Shown here piece after piece: positions 6,371-12,114 of a stretch of 12,114 bases of DNA. This DNA is from an uncultured Pseudomonadota bacterium. GTDB lineage: Bacteria > Pseudomonadota > Gammaproteobacteria > Burkholderiales > Thiobacillaceae. The notes under the pieces were generated by a model. That model was not told where the DNA came from and searched no databases. It saw only the letters and a list, made by a program, of their open reading frames with translations. The stretch lies in contig CAIXFP010000062.1 of NCBI GenBank assembly GCA_903918705.1, forward strand, positions 1 to 12,114. The letters run 5' to 3'. A program made the translations under genes and the position numbers. How positions within the stretch are numbered: the stretch's first letter is position 1; every line of letters begins with the position of its first letter.

Positions 6371-6430
6371 GTTCCATAGCGCAGGCTTCCAGCCTGCGTT
6401 TTTCATGATGCGGGCGGGCAGCCCGCGCCA
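6371..6430. repeat. Paired-hairpin element, REP-like
   Basis: Two similar hairpins stand side by side. CGCAGGC (6380-6386) pairs with GCCTGCG (6392-6398) around TTCCA, followed by five Ts. GCGGGC (6410-6415) pairs with GCCCGC (6421-6426) around GGGCA. Both have five-base loops and related stems. The first looks like dispersed palindromic elements I recall from other bacterial genomes, but copy number cannot be seen in one window. The first hairpin with its T-run could also serve as a second terminator before the flgB promoter. Confidence 0.55.
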
Positions 6431-6441
6431 CGTGAACACCC

Positions 6442-6457
6442 TGGCACGCCCCTTGCT
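6442..6457 (+). promoter_or_regulatory. Sigma-54 (RpoN) promoter for flgB operon
   Basis: TGGCAC, five bases (GCCCC), TTGCT. This matches the known sigma-54 consensus TGGCAC-N5-TTGCA/T at every defined position, with the invariant GG and GC ten bases apart. Transcription would start near 6468, leaving a 16-base leader with AGGAG at 6471-6475. It implies activation by an enhancer-binding protein of the FleQ/FlrC type, which is not in the window. Confidence 0.88.
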
Positions 6458-6483
6458 CAGATCCTCGCACAGGAGCCCCCATC

Positions 6484-6885
6484 ATGCTGAGCAAAATCGA
6501 CAATGACCTCGCCTTCGTCCACACCGCGCTGAACCTGCGCGCGCAACGCCAGGAGATATTGGCCAGCAATATCGCCAACGCGGACACGCCCAACTTCAAG
6601 GCGCGCGACCTCGATTTCGCCGGCGCGCTACAGAGCGCGCTGGGTGCCGCGGCCGGACCGCTCAAACTCGCCCGCACTTCCGCGCGGCATCTCGGCGCCA
6701 GCGGCGGCATGGCCTCGGGCCTGTTGAAATACCGCTCCAGTGTGCAGCCCAGCCTGGACGGCAACACCGTGGACATGGACGTGGAGCGCGCCAATTTCGC
6801 GGAGAACTCGCTGCACTACCAGTTCCTGCTCAACCGCGCCACCTCCCAGTTCAAGACCCTGAGTCTTGCGATCAACGGTCAGTAA
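6484..6885 (+). CDS. flgB: Flagellar proximal rod protein FlgB
   Basis: A 133-residue rod subunit, normal for the family, placed at the base of the rod next to FliE. It is exported by the flagellar type III system and needs no signal peptide. The N-terminal rod motif runs LASNIANADTPNFKARDLDF (26-45). The C-terminal helix is VDMDVERANFAENSLHYQFLL then TSQFKTLSLAI, as in FlgB proteins. Start ATG 6484 is preceded by AGGAG at 6471-6475, and the gene is the first of the operon behind a sigma-54 promoter. The middle segment (about 46-85) is Ala/Gly-rich and variable, as is usual. flgC follows after 13 bases. Confidence 0.97.
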   Translation: MLSKIDNDLAFVHTALNLRAQRQEILASNIANADTPNFKARDLDFAGALQSALGAAAGPLKLARTSARHLGASGGMASGLLKYRSSVQPSLDGNTVDMDVERANFAENSLHYQFLLNRATSQFKTLSLAINGQ

Positions 6886-6898
6886 CCCGCCGTCAGCC

Positions 6899-7312
6899 AT
6901 GTCGCTCACCAACGTTTTCCAGATCGCCGCCTCCGCCATGAGCGCGCAATCCATGCGCCTGAACGCGGTGGCCTCCAACCTGGCCAACGCGGACTCCGCC
7001 CATTCCTCCACCGGCCAGGGCTACCGGGCCAAGCAGGTGGTGTTCCAGGCGGTGCCGATGAGCACGAGCACGCCCTGGGCCCAGGGTGTGCGCATGAAGG
7101 AAGTGGTGGAAGACCCGTCACCACCGCGCCTGGTCTACGACCCGAAGCACCCCCTGGCCGACGCGCGGGGCTATGTGGCTTATCCCAACGTGGACCCGGT
7201 GGAGGAAACGGTAAACATGATTTCCGCTTCGCGTTCATACCAGACCAACGCGGAAGTAATGAACACGACCAAGAGCCTGTTGCAACAGACCTTGGCCATC
7301 GCGCAATCCTGA
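6899..7312 (+). CDS. flgC: Flagellar proximal rod protein FlgC
   Basis: A 137-residue rod subunit close to the usual 134-140. The N-terminus MSLTNVFQIAASAMSAQ leads to the rod motif ASNLANADS (25-33). GYRAKQVVFQ (41-50) and the segment GYVAYPNVDPVEETVNMI are typical of FlgC. The C-terminal helix VNMISASRSYQTNAEVMNTTKSL packs with the N-terminal helix in the assembled rod. I chose ATG 6899 because family members start just before this helix; the frame is open further upstream into flgB but those residues are unrelated. No clear ribosome site precedes it, so coupling to flgB, which ends 13 bases upstream, is likely. Confidence 0.97.
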   Translation: MSLTNVFQIAASAMSAQSMRLNAVASNLANADSAHSSTGQGYRAKQVVFQAVPMSTSTPWAQGVRMKEVVEDPSPPRLVYDPKHPLADARGYVAYPNVDPVEETVNMISASRSYQTNAEVMNTTKSLLQQTLAIAQS

Positions 7313-7327
7313 TAGGAGCAGACCACC

Positions 7328-7987
7328 ATGACCGTCTCTGCCGTCCAGAGCTCCACCAGCACCCCCAGCACCAATTCGGTCCTGGGAACCACCAGCGCCG
7401 CCGATCTCAGCAATCAGTTCCTCACCCTGCTGGTCACCCAGATGCAGAACCAGGATCCGATGAATCCGATGGACAACGCCCAGATCACCAGCCAACTGGC
7501 GCAACTGTCCACGGTCCAGGGCATCAGCAACCTCAACTCCACGGTCTCCGGCCTGGCGAGCCAACTCCAGGCCAACCAGGTGTTGCAGGGCGCATCCCTG
7601 GTCGGCCAGACCGTCATGGCCCAGGGCAACGTCCTCAGCCTGGGCAGCGCCGGGGCGGCAGGCGGCGTCAACCTGACCACCGCGGCGGATACGGTCAGCG
7701 TCAACATCATGAACAGCGCCGGGACGGTGGTACGCACCCTGAGCCTGGGCCAGGAGCCCGGCGGCCTGGCGCGATTCACCTGGGACGGCAAGGACTCCTC
7801 GGGCAACGCCCTTGCGCAAGGCGCTTACACCTACCAGGCGACGGCGACCGCGGCCGGCAGTCCCGTAACGGCAACCCCCTATTCCCTGGATCAGGTGCAG
7901 AGCGTTTCCATGGGCAGCAGCGGCCTGAACGTGCAATTAGGCAATCTCGGCACGGTCGGCTTGAGCCAAATCATCCAAATCTACTGA
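7328..7987 (+). CDS. flgD: Flagellar hook assembly scaffold FlgD
   Basis: A 219-residue cap that sits on the growing hook and guides FlgE polymerisation, then leaves. The conserved N-terminal part reads LSNQFLTLLVTQMQNQDPMN (27-46) then NAQITSQLAQLSTVQGI (50-66), the hallmark of FlgD. The C-terminal part holds the FlgD tudor/Ig-like region: VSVNIMNSAGTVVRTLSLG, then RFTWDGKDSSGNALAQGAYTY, matching the family's FxWDGxxxxGxxxxxGxY pattern. The tail LGNLGTVGLSQIIQIY is also typical. AGGAG lies at 7314-7318 before ATG 7328. It follows flgC by 15 bases and precedes flgE by 13. Confidence 0.97.
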   Translation: MTVSAVQSSTSTPSTNSVLGTTSAADLSNQFLTLLVTQMQNQDPMNPMDNAQITSQLAQLSTVQGISNLNSTVSGLASQLQANQVLQGASLVGQTVMAQGNVLSLGSAGAAGGVNLTTAADTVSVNIMNSAGTVVRTLSLGQEPGGLARFTWDGKDSSGNALAQGAYTYQATATAAGSPVTATPYSLDQVQSVSMGSSGLNVQLGNLGTVGLSQIIQIY

Positions 7988-8000
7988 AAAGGAATGTGAC

Positions 8001-9542
8001 ATGAGCTTCGACCAAGGCCTGAGTGGACTCAACTCCTCCTCGCAAAACCTGAACGTGATCGGCAACAACATTTCCAACGCCTCCACCGTGGGCTTCAAGT
8101 CCAGCACGACCCAGTTCGCCGACGTCTATGCCGCTTCGGTCTACGGCAGCAGCAGCCTGGCCGTGGGCATCGGCTCCAAGGTGGCCGCGGTGTCGCAGTC
8201 CTTCACCCAGGGCGGCGTCAGCGTGACCAACAACCCCCTGGACATCGAGATCAGCGGAAACGGCTTTTTCCAGATGTCCCAGAATGGCGCGATCACCTAT
8301 ACCCGCAACGGCCAATTTCAACTCGATCAGAACGGCTATATCGTCGACAGTTCGGGGCGCAACCTCACTGGCTATGAGGCCGTCGGCGGCCAGATCCTGG
8401 GCGGCACGCCCGTGCCCTTGCAGGTGAGCTACAAGGATCTGGCTCCGACGGTGACGTCCGCGGCCGCCATCACGGCCAACCTGGACTCCACCAGCGTGGC
8501 GCCGAATAACGTCGCGCTGGGCGCGTCGCCGCCGGCGACCGCCATCAACCCCGCCAACTCGACCACCTACAACTACTCCACGCCGGTGACCATTTACGAT
8601 CCGAATGGGGCACCCCAGGCGCTGACCCTGTATTTCCAGAAGGTTTCGACGGGGCAATGGAATGTGGCCGGTTACATCGGCGGCACCCAAGTGCTACCCG
8701 TCGACCCCAATGTGGCCGGCGCCACGACGGCCACCATCAGTTTCGACACGAATGGCAAGGTGTCCGCGTTCAACGACAGTACGGGGACCAACGCGGCGGC
8801 CGTGGCCACGGCCGCCGCGCAGGTCGTGACGGATGGCGCGACCAAGGCGCAGGCGGATGCCGTGGCATCGACCGCGATCGCCGCGGCGGAAGCGCAAAAC
8901 GCGGTGAACGTGGCCACGATCAACGGCGTCAATCTGGCCACCGCCCAGAACACCCTGGCCGCGGCAAACACTGCCGCGTCCAACGCGGTGAAGGCAGCCT
9001 TGTCGGCGGGCGCGGTACAGGCCGATATCACCGCGCTGGTCACCGCCGCGCAAACCGCCCAGCCGGCGATCAACACCAGCACAACCCTGCCCACGGGGAC
9101 CATGCCTTCCTTCAGCCTGGATCTCACGCAGTTGAGCCAGTATGCCGGCACCTCGGGCGTTTCCTCCACGACCCAGGACGGCTATACCAAAGGCTCGTTT
9201 TCCAGCCTCAGCATTGGCCATACCGGCCTGGTGACGGGCACGTACACCAACGGCCAGACCATGACCCTGGGCCAGGTGTTGTTGACCAATTTCTTCAACC
9301 CCAACGGCTTGCTCGATCTGGGCGACAACCAGTGGGCGCCGACCACGGCCGCCGGCGCCCCGAACACGGGTGCCCCCGGCTCCAGCGTGCTGGGCTCCCT
9401 GAATTCGGGCGAGGTGGAAGAATCCAACGTCGACCTGACTTCGCAACTGGTCAACCTGATCGTGGCGCAACGCATGTACCAGGCCAATTCCCAGACCATC
9501 AAGGCGGAAGACACCATCATGCAGACCTTGATCAATCTGTGA
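8001..9542 (+). CDS. flgE: Flagellar hook protein FlgE with Ala-rich insert
   Basis: The 513-residue hook subunit, the universal joint between rod and filament, longer than the roughly 400-430 of many relatives. The N-terminal rod-hook motif NNISNASTVGFKSS (22-35), the segment GNGFFQM with YTRNGQFQLDQNGYI, and the C-terminal helix LVNLIVAQRMYQANSQTIKA are all intact. The extra length comes from an alanine-rich, helix-favouring insert at about residues 262-367, between GKVSAFNDST and MPSFSLDLTQLSQYAG. In ordinary FlgE the strand before it runs almost directly into the FxLDLxxLxQ segment. The insert should be surface exposed on the hook. AAGGA (7989-7993) precedes ATG 8001. The frame is uninterrupted, so this is a working gene rather than a frameshift. 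Confidence 0.96.
   Translation: MSFDQGLSGLNSSSQNLNVIGNNISNASTVGFKSSTTQFADVYAASVYGSSSLAVGIGSKVAAVSQSFTQGGVSVTNNPLDIEISGNGFFQMSQNGAITYTRNGQFQLDQNGYIVDSSGRNLTGYEAVGGQILGGTPVPLQVSYKDLAPTVTSAAAITANLDSTSVAPNNVALGASPPATAINPANSTTYNYSTPVTIYDPNGAPQALTLYFQKVSTGQWNVAGYIGGTQVLPVDPNVAGATTATISFDTNGKVSAFNDSTGTNAAAVATAAAQVVTDGATKAQADAVASTAIAAAEAQNAVNVATINGVNLATAQNTLAAANTAASNAVKAALSAGAVQADITALVTAAQTAQPAINTSTTLPTGTMPSFSLDLTQLSQYAGTSGVSSTTQDGYTKGSFSSLSIGHTGLVTGTYTNGQTMTLGQVLLTNFFNPNGLLDLGDNQWAPTTAAGAPNTGAPGSSVLGSLNSGEVEESNVDLTSQLVNLIVAQRMYQANSQTIKAEDTIMQTLINL
8792..8819. repeat. 28-base perfect palindrome inside flgE
   Basis: Bases 8792-8819 equal their own reverse complement without a gap, centred on TGGCCA (8803-8808), with arms made of GCGGCGGCCG and CGGCCGCCGC plus one flanking C/G pair. 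It encodes AAAVATAAA at the left edge of the FlgE insert. Ala codons GCG and GCC favour such symmetry, but 28 exact bases is long. Confidence 0.85.
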
Positions 9543-9628
9543 CGAGGCCACTGGGCACCCCCCCTTGACGACCCGAACCGCATGAACTTTCCGAAACCCT
9601 GGACTGGCTACGCATCCGAAGGAATGCC

Positions 9629-10369
9629 ATGGACCGCGTGATCTACATCGCCATGACCGGCGCCCGCGAGGTGACCCGGCAACTGGACGCGGTCACGAAC
9701 AACCTGGCCAACGTCTCCACCCAGGGTTTCCGCCAGCAGTTGAACGTGTTCCGCGCCCTGCCGGTAGTGGGGGAGGGCGCCAAGACCCGCGCCTTCGTCC
9801 TGGAAACCACGCCACGCACGGATTACACACCGGGCGTGTTGCAACAGACCGACCGCCCCCTCGACGTGGCGGTGAGCGGATCGGGTTTCATCGCGGTGCA
9901 GGGCGCCGATGGCAAGGAAGCCTATACCCGCATGGGCCATCTCCAGGTCAGCCAGAACGGCATCCTGCAGACCACCAACGGCCTCACCGTTCTGGGCGAT
10001 GCCGGCCCGATCTCGGTGCCGCCGGACCAGGCCATCCAGGCCGCCAAGGATGGCACCATTTCCACCGTTCCCCTCAACGCGCCCCGCACCGACGTCGCCA
10101 CCGTGGGGCGGATCAAGCTGACCAACCCGGCGGAAGCCAACCTGATACGCGGCGCGGACGGGCTGTTCCGCCAGAGCAATGTCCAGCCCGCCGCCGCCGA
10201 CGCCAATGTGCGCCTGGTGACGGGGGCGCTGGAAGGCAGCAACGTGAATCCCGCCGAGGCCCTGGTGAACATGGTCAGCCTGTCACGCCAGTTCGAGATG
10301 AACATGCGCACCCTGCGCGCCGCCCAGGACAACGACACCAGCGCCACCAAGGTGATCGCAACCGCCTGA
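9629..10369 (+). CDS. flgF: Flagellar proximal rod protein FlgF
   Basis: A 246-residue rod subunit, standard for FlgF. It begins MDRVIYIAMTGAREV, with the rod motif NNLANVSTQGFRQQ (24-37) and FRALPV, as in the family. The middle region contains VSGSGFIAVQ and YTRMGHLQVSQNGIL, and the C-terminal helix is NPAEALVNMVSLSRQFEMNM. AAGGA at 9619-9623 precedes ATG 9629. It lies 86 bases after flgE, the largest gap within the flgB-H run. No convincing promoter or terminator is seen there. FlgF is exported without a signal peptide and lies between FlgC and FlgG in the rod. Confidence 0.97.
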   Translation: MDRVIYIAMTGAREVTRQLDAVTNNLANVSTQGFRQQLNVFRALPVVGEGAKTRAFVLETTPRTDYTPGVLQQTDRPLDVAVSGSGFIAVQGADGKEAYTRMGHLQVSQNGILQTTNGLTVLGDAGPISVPPDQAIQAAKDGTISTVPLNAPRTDVATVGRIKLTNPAEANLIRGADGLFRQSNVQPAAADANVRLVTGALEGSNVNPAEALVNMVSLSRQFEMNMRTLRAAQDNDTSATKVIATA

Positions 10370-10384
10370 GCCTAAGGAGCAATC

Positions 10385-11170
10385 ATGCTGCGTTCCCTGC
10401 AAATCGCCCGTACCGGCCTCGACGCCCAGCAAACCCAACTGGACGTGGTCTCCAACAACCTGGCCAACGTCTCCACCATCGGCTACAAGAAGACCCGCGC
10501 GGTGTTCGAGGACCTGCTCTACCAGACCATCCGCCAGCCCGGCGCCCAGTCGTCGCAACAGACGCAATTGCCCTCCGGCTTTCAGTTGGGCGTGGGCGTG
10601 CGGACCGTGGCCACGGAGAAGCTGTTCAGCCAGGGCAGCCTGACCCAGACCAACAATCCCCTGGACATGGCCATCAACGGCCGCGGCTTCTTCCAGGTGC
10701 AGATGCCGGACGGCTCCGTCGCCTATACCCGCGATGGTTCCTTCCAGACCGACAGCACGGGCACCCTGGTGACCGCCAGCGGCTACCCGGTGGTGCCGCA
10801 GATGCAGATTCCGGTGGACGCCCAGAGCATTACCCTGGCCCGCGACGGCACCCTGTCGGTGACCCAGCCGGGCAATCCTCCCGTCGTCACCCAGTTGGGT
10901 CAGGTCCAACTTGCCAACTTCATCAACGTCGCCGGCCTTCAGGCTCTGGGGGAAAACCTGTTCCAGGAAACCGCCGCTTCCGGCGCTCCCCAGGTCAACA
11001 TCCCCGGAACCAACGGACTGGGCGTGCTCAACCAGAGTTTCACCGAGTCCTCCAACGTCAACGTGGCGGAAGAACTGGTGAACATGATCATTTCCCAGCG
11101 CGCCTATGAACTGAATTCCCGCGCCATCACCGCCTCGGACCAGATGCTGCAGAAACTGACATCGATATAA
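10385..11170 (+). CDS. flgG: Flagellar distal rod protein FlgG
   Basis: A 261-residue distal rod subunit, the usual size. It begins MLRSLQIARTGLDAQQTQLD with the motif NNLANVSTIGYKKTR (24-38). The FlgG-specific stretch FEDLLYQTIRQPGAQSSQQ (41-59), which stiffens the straight distal rod and is absent from FlgE, is present and complete. GRGFFQVQMPDGSVAYTRDGSFQTD and the C-terminal helix EELVNMIISQRAYELNSRAI are also intact. AAGGAG at 10374-10379 precedes ATG 10385, 15 bases after flgF. The L and P rings encoded by the next genes assemble around this part of the rod. Confidence 0.98.
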   Translation: MLRSLQIARTGLDAQQTQLDVVSNNLANVSTIGYKKTRAVFEDLLYQTIRQPGAQSSQQTQLPSGFQLGVGVRTVATEKLFSQGSLTQTNNPLDMAINGRGFFQVQMPDGSVAYTRDGSFQTDSTGTLVTASGYPVVPQMQIPVDAQSITLARDGTLSVTQPGNPPVVTQLGQVQLANFINVAGLQALGENLFQETAASGAPQVNIPGTNGLGVLNQSFTESSNVNVAEELVNMIISQRAYELNSRAITASDQMLQKLTSI

Positions 11171-11219
11171 GGAGGAGTGTCGGTAGTCACCCGACGATCC
11201 GCCAATCCAGGAGCCCACC

Positions 11220-11900
11220 ATGAGATCCCACGCTCTCCCCCTCGCGCTGACCACGCTACTGGCCGCTTGCGCCAACGTCCCCGACACCCAGATCACCCAG
11301 CCGCTGACGGCGCGCCCCTTGCCGCCGGCTGTGGCCGCGGACAACCACGGCGCCATTTTTCAGCCGGGCGGTTCCATTCCACGCATGGGCGTCGCCCTGT
11401 TCGAGGACCACCGCGCCCGCCAGGTGGGCGATACCCTGACCGTCAACCTGGTGGAAAACACCAACGCCAAGCGCACATCCAGCACCACCGACGAACGCAA
11501 GGTCAGCGGCAGCGTCAACATCGCGGCGCCGACGATACTGGGTTATCACAACGTCATCGGCGCCACCTCGATCAGCCCTTCCGCCGACAACAAACTGGAA
11601 AACACCGACAACCGCAGCAATGCCAACACCATCTCCGGCGCCATCACCGTCACCGTTACCGAAGTCCTGCCCAACGGCAACCTCAAGGTGGCTGGCGAGA
11701 AACTGCTGTCCATCAACAGCGAGAGCGAATACATCCGCCTGGCCGGCGTGGTGAACCCGCAATTGATCAGTTCCAGCAACAGCATCAACTCCACCCAGCT
11801 CGCGGATGCCCAGTTTGAATCGAAGAGCACTCAAAGCCTCGACAAGGCCCAGGCCACGACCATGCTGACGCGCTTCTTCATGACCGTGCTGCCGTTCTGA
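11220..11900 (+). CDS. flgH: Flagellar L-ring lipoprotein FlgH
   Basis: A 226-residue outer-membrane lipoprotein forming the L ring, the bushing around the rod. The signal peptide MRSHALPLALTTLLAAC ends in the lipobox LAAC, with Cys17 as the lipidated residue. Family landmarks are GAIFQPG, ALFEDHRARQVGDTLTVNLVENTNAKRTSS (about 59-88), ITVTVTEVLPNGNLKVAGEK and the C-terminal beta region YIRLAGVVNP, with a final LTRFFMTVLPF. AGGAG at 11209-11213 precedes ATG 11220. A 49-base gap follows flgG, containing an unused strong ribosome site and a small hairpin. The presence of FlgH confirms a Gram-negative envelope. Confidence 0.97.
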   Translation: MRSHALPLALTTLLAACANVPDTQITQPLTARPLPPAVAADNHGAIFQPGGSIPRMGVALFEDHRARQVGDTLTVNLVENTNAKRTSSTTDERKVSGSVNIAAPTILGYHNVIGATSISPSADNKLENTDNRSNANTISGAITVTVTEVLPNGNLKVAGEKLLSINSESEYIRLAGVVNPQLISSSNSINSTQLADAQFESKSTQSLDKAQATTMLTRFFMTVLPF

Positions 11901-11901
11901 T

Positions 11902-11917
11902 GGGCATGGCGCTTGCT
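11902..11917 (+). promoter_or_regulatory. Candidate sigma-54 promoter for flgI
   Basis: GGGCAT, five bases (GGCGC), TTGCT in the gap after flgH. The -12 half matches the sigma-54 consensus fully. The -24 half keeps GGCA but differs at its first and last positions. GG (11903-11904) and GC (11915-11916) are correctly ten bases apart. The start would be near 11928, 33 bases before the flgI ATG. Confidence 0.45.
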
Positions 11918-11918
11918 T

Positions 11919-11935
11919 GGTTCTGATCATGAACC
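11919..11935. repeat. Small inverted repeat before flgI
   Basis: GGTTC (11919-11923) pairs with GAACC (11931-11935) around TGATCAT, which itself contains the palindrome TGATCA. It overlaps the predicted start point of the candidate sigma-54 promoter. It is short enough to be chance. Confidence 0.35.
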
Positions 11936-11960
11936 ACTCACGCCGCTTTGGGGAACCCTC

Positions 11961-12114
11961 ATGAAACGACTGCTTCTATCCCTGCTCGCCGCCGGATTCG
12001 TCCTGCTCCCCAGCATCTCGGCCCAGGCCGAACGGATCAAGGACATCGCTTCCATCGACGGCGTGCGCAGCAACCAACTGGTGGGCTTCGGCGTGGTGGT
12101 GGGCCTGGACAACA
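11961..12114 (+). CDS. flgI: Flagellar P-ring protein FlgI (3' partial)
   Basis: The first 51 codons of the P-ring subunit; the gene runs off the window. A Sec signal peptide is clear: MKRLLLSLLAAGFVLLPSIS, with cleavage expected after AQA (residues 21-23). The mature start ERIKDIASIDGVRSNQLVG followed by FGVVVGLDN is the strongly conserved FlgI N-terminus. FlgI forms the periplasmic ring around the distal rod at the peptidoglycan layer, with help from FlgA, encoded earlier in this window. A weak ribosome site (GGGGA at 11950-11954) precedes ATG 11961. It lies 60 bases after flgH, with a possible sigma-54 promoter between them. Confidence 0.97.
   Translation, partial: MKRLLLSLLAAGFVLLPSISAQAERIKDIASIDGVRSNQLVGFGVVVGLDN

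Noticed and set aside
9552..9569. Sigma-54-like TGGGCAC...TTGA before flgF
   Set aside because: The -12 element lacks GC and the spacing from GG is wrong by one base.
10283..11356. 357-codon open frame antisense to flgG/flgH
   Set aside because: It spans the start of flgH and all of flgG on the wrong strand, with a low-complexity Gly/His-rich product.
11177..11818. GTG-started frame inside flgH with a strong ribosome site
   Set aside because: The product is His/Gln/Arg-rich repeats of the shadow type, and flgH in the other frame has signal peptide, lipobox and all family motifs.

Overview
The window is GC-rich and comes from a motile Gram-negative bacterium. Its flagellar gene order, the use of both sigma-54 and sigma-28 type promoters, and an outer-membrane L-ring gene fit a betaproteobacterium (Rhodocyclales or Nitrosomonadales-like). 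That placement is inference from gene style, not a measured phylogeny.

Region 1 (1-1269) is a worn edge of metal-transport genes. It holds the last 90 codons of an MgtA-type Mg2+ P-type ATPase, a small gene of unknown function (307-597), and a beheaded fragment of a cation diffusion facilitator (about 612-800) that keeps only the cytoplasmic zinc-sensing domain. About 470 bases of hairpin-rich DNA with no convincing gene follow.

Region 2 (1270-4594) is all on the minus strand. In order of transcription it reads flgA, flgM, flgN, a CopZ-like heavy-metal-binding protein and manC. A sigma-28 (FliA) promoter lies just before flgM. The flgM/flgN and flgN/copZ-like junctions are both 4-base ATGA overlaps, so the metal-binding protein appears translationally tied to the flagellar chaperone gene. 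manC makes GDP-mannose and may have its own weak promoter.

Region 3 (4636-6457) is divergent from flgA. It carries a soluble diguanylate cyclase with an intact GGEEF active site and an RxxD inhibitory site, a good intrinsic terminator, a paired-hairpin repeat-like element and a near-perfect sigma-54 promoter.

Region 4 (6484-12114) is the flagellar rod, hook and ring operon flgBCDEFGHI. flgI runs off the end of the window, and a second sigma-54-like site lies just before it. FlgE carries an unusual alanine-rich insert of about 105 residues, whose coding DNA begins with a 28-base perfect palindrome.

Together the genes build the rod (FlgB, C, F, G), hook (FlgD, E), and L and P rings (FlgH, I, A). 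They also time late gene expression (FlgM), chaperone the hook-filament junction proteins (FlgN), and probably couple motility to c-di-GMP. No wholly new multi-gene system is evident. The most unusual points are the FlgE insert with its palindrome, the copper-chaperone-like gene fused into the flgMN operon, and the diguanylate cyclase placed between two flagellar operons.
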